Assembly (NCBI RefSeq): GCF_003572205.1
Contig: NZ_QXNY01000001.1
Coordinates: 248,001-312,000, forward strand
DNA length: 64,000 bases
Direction of reading: 5' to 3'
Origin: Algihabitans albus
Lineage (GTDB): Bacteria; Pseudomonadota; Alphaproteobacteria; Kiloniellales; DSM-21159
Below the pieces are notes generated by a model, which had not been told where the DNA came from, ran no database searches, and saw only the letters and a list, made by a program, of their open reading frames with translations. Below are positions 62,236 to 64,000 of this stretch, in pieces. Position 1 is the first letter of the stretch. Every line of letters begins with the position of its first letter. The translations under genes were made by a program, and so were the position numbers.

Positions 62236-64000
62236 TTATTCCGCCGCCGGGCGATCCGTGGGGAACTGCGTGACTTGGCCCGACGGCGCGGGTTGGGGGG
62301 CCTGCATCTCGGCCTCGAGCTGCTGGGCGACGTCGCCGGGGGCGCCGGTCCGGCGGGCGAAGGCGCTGTAGGCGACGGGGACGACGAAGAGCGTGAAGAG
62401 CGTCGCGGCCAACACACCGGAGAAGACCACGGTACCGATCACCGTGCGCGTCTCCGCGCCGGCGCCGAAGGCGAGGATCAGCGGGACGGCGCCGGCGGCG
62501 GTCGTGATCCCGGTCATCACGATGGGACGCAGGCGGGCGACCGAAGCCTCTATCACCGCCCGCTCGAAGGGCAGGCCCTCATCGCGCCGCTGGTTGATGA
62601 ACTCGACGATCAGGATGCCGTTCTTGGCGGCCAGGCCGACCAGCATGATCAGGCCGATCTGGCTGTAGATGTTGAGACTGCCGCCGGTCAGATAGAGACC
62701 GAGCAGCGCCCCGATCATGGCCAGCGGTACGGTCAGCATGATGATCAGCGGGTGAACGTAACTTTCGAACTGCGCGGCCAGCACCAGGAAGACCACCGCG
62801 ATCCCCAGCAGGAAGACGAAGAGCAGCGAGCCGCCGCTGGTCTTGAGATCCAGCGACTCCCCCTTGTAGTCGATGACGACACTGTCCGGCAGATGCTCGG
62901 CCGCGAGGCCTTCCAGGTGAGCCAGCGCCTCGCCGAGGCTGTAGCCGGAGGCCAGATCGGCTTCGAGCGTGATGGCTCGCACCCGGTTGTAGCGGTTGAG
63001 GGTGGAGGAGTCGGCGAAGGCCTCCAGCGTTACCAGGTTGGACAGGGGAATCAGCTCGCCGGAGCGGGCCGAGCGGACGTAGACGTTCGCGATATCGGTC
63101 GGCGTGCGCTGGACCTCCCGCTCGCCCTCCAGGATCACGTCGTACTCCTCGCCGGCATCGATGAAGGTGGTCACGCGCCGCGACCCCAACATGGTCTCCA
63201 GGGTGCGCCCGATGTCGCCCAGATTGACGCCCAGATCGCCCGCGCGGTCGCGGTCGACCTCGATGCTGAGTTGAGGGTTGGTCTCCTTGTAATCGTGGTC
63301 GAGGTCGACCAGTCCGGGATTCTCCTCCGCGATGCGCGCCAGCAGGATGTCGCGCCATGCCGCCAGCTCCTGGTAGGTGCCGCCGCCGATCGCGAACTGC
63401 ACCGGCTTCTCGACGCCGCCGCCCAGGCCCTGACGCATGACCGGGAAGGCGCGCACGCCCGGCAGGCCGGCGGTCAGGCTACGGACTTCCCCCATGATCT
63501 CCCAGCCGGAGCGCCGCTCGGCCCAGTCCTCCAGCACCAGGATGACGATGCCGCTGTTGAAACTCTCGATATTGCCGAAGCTGCGGGGCGCGCGGACCAG
63601 CAGGCGCGTCACCTCGCCGCTCTCGGTCAGCGGCGTCAGACGCCGCTCTATCTCGTCCATGTACTCGGTCATGTAGTCGAAGGAGGCGCCTTCCGGTCCG
63701 TTGACCAGCAGGAAGAAGGCGCCGCGATCCTCGCGCGGCGCGAACTCGGCGGGGATCTCACGCTGCAGCCAAGCCGCGCCGCCCAGTACGAGCAGAAAGA
63801 ACACTCCTACCGCCAGCGGTCGCCGCAGGGTGCCTGTCAGGGCGCGGCGATAGCCACGCTCGACCGCCGCGAAGCTGCGCTCCACGCCCCGCGCGATCAG
63901 CGTCTTCCGGCTGCTGCCGGGCTTCAGAAGTTTGGACGCCAGCATGGGGGAAAGAGTCAAGGCAACGAGGCTGGAGAAGGCGACCGCCGCCGCCATGGTC
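62236..64000 (-). CDS. RND efflux transporter permease, 5' truncated by window edge
   Basis: The C-terminal ~587 residues of an RND exporter that continues beyond base 64000. The helix-6 region (ALTLSPMLASKLLKPG), the second periplasmic domain (IPAEFAPREDRGAFFLLVNG) and the C-terminal helix bundle (GLAAKNGILIVEFINQRRDE) are present. It is not a copy of the pump at 49386-52529; the sequences differ clearly. An adaptor gene may lie to the right. The tail is Pro/Gln-rich and ends at a TAA. Confidence 0.95.
   Translation of the reverse strand, partial: TMAAAVAFSSLVALTLSPMLASKLLKPGSSRKTLIARGVERSFAAVERGYRRALTGTLRRPLAVGVFFLLVLGGAAWLQREIPAEFAPREDRGAFFLLVNGPEGASFDYMTEYMDEIERRLTPLTESGEVTRLLVRAPRSFGNIESFNSGIVILVLEDWAERRSGWEIMGEVRSLTAGLPGVRAFPVMRQGLGGGVEKPVQFAIGGGTYQELAAWRDILLARIAEENPGLVDLDHDYKETNPQLSIEVDRDRAGDLGVNLGDIGRTLETMLGSRRVTTFIDAGEEYDVILEGEREVQRTPTDIANVYVRSARSGELIPLSNLVTLEAFADSSTLNRYNRVRAITLEADLASGYSLGEALAHLEGLAAEHLPDSVVIDYKGESLDLKTSGGSLLFVFLLGIAVVFLVLAAQFESYVHPLIIMLTVPLAMIGALLGLYLTGGSLNIYSQIGLIMLVGLAAKNGILIVEFINQRRDEGLPFERAVIEASVARLRPIVMTGITTAAGAVPLILAFGAGAETRTVIGTVVFSGVLAATLFTLFVVPVAYSAFARRTGAPGDVAQQLEAEMQAPQPAPSGQVTQFPTDRPAAE

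Overview
The window is GC-rich, densely packed bacterial DNA. The gene content is proteobacterial: Fur-type iron boxes, imelysins, RND pumps, TRAP/TTT transporters, a LysR plus DUF1127 pair and FeoABC. An alphaproteobacterium, possibly of the Rhodospirillales/Kiloniellales type, fits best. This is inferred from gene content only. No rRNA, tRNA, insertion sequence, phage gene or CRISPR array was seen.

Region 1 (1-2801) is an arginine deiminase operon, arcA (5' end outside the window)-arcB-arcC, which makes ATP from arginine. A porin and a small lipoprotein follow (2904-4483). Region 2 (4674-12229) is a complete V/A-type rotary ATPase operon in the order B-D-I-K-E-DUF2764-A. This looks like a circular permutation of the E-DUF2764-A-B-D-I-K order known from other bacteria. 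Region 3 (12650-16113) is a sulfotransferase, a paraoxonase-like beta-propeller and an NAD-dependent epimerase/reductase.

Region 4 (16141-30438) is a nitrogen/amino-acid-derivative catabolic island. A divergently transcribed peptide-type ABC transporter (minus strand) faces diaminopropionate ammonia-lyase, an L-type carbamoylase and a D-carbamoylase (plus strand). An amidase (minus), an N-acyl-D-amino-acid deacylase, a beta-hydroxyacid dehydrogenase and an aldehyde dehydrogenase follow.

Region 5 (30423-40310) is an iron island. It holds feoABC with a Fur box, an imelysin / outer-membrane beta-barrel / di-heme oxidoreductase / imelysin-like / DUF1513 operon, an array of iron-box-like palindromes, and a small uncharacterised gene on the other side of that array. 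cobS, and a LysR regulator divergent from a DUF1127 gene, follow.

Region 6 (42681-47815) couples a tripartite tricarboxylate transporter (TctCBA) to a class III CoA-transferase and a citryl-CoA-lyase-like protein. Region 7 has a SAP/DUF6434 protein, a catalytically degenerate beta-carbonic-anhydrase-like protein, and a TetR-controlled RND efflux system with a clear operator palindrome. Region 8 (54575-60254) is a LysR-linked TAXI-TRAP transporter with AtuA-type proteins. Region 9 holds a relic of an SDR gene, a 24-residue membrane peptide, a four-helix membrane protein, and the 3' part of a second RND pump that runs off the right edge.
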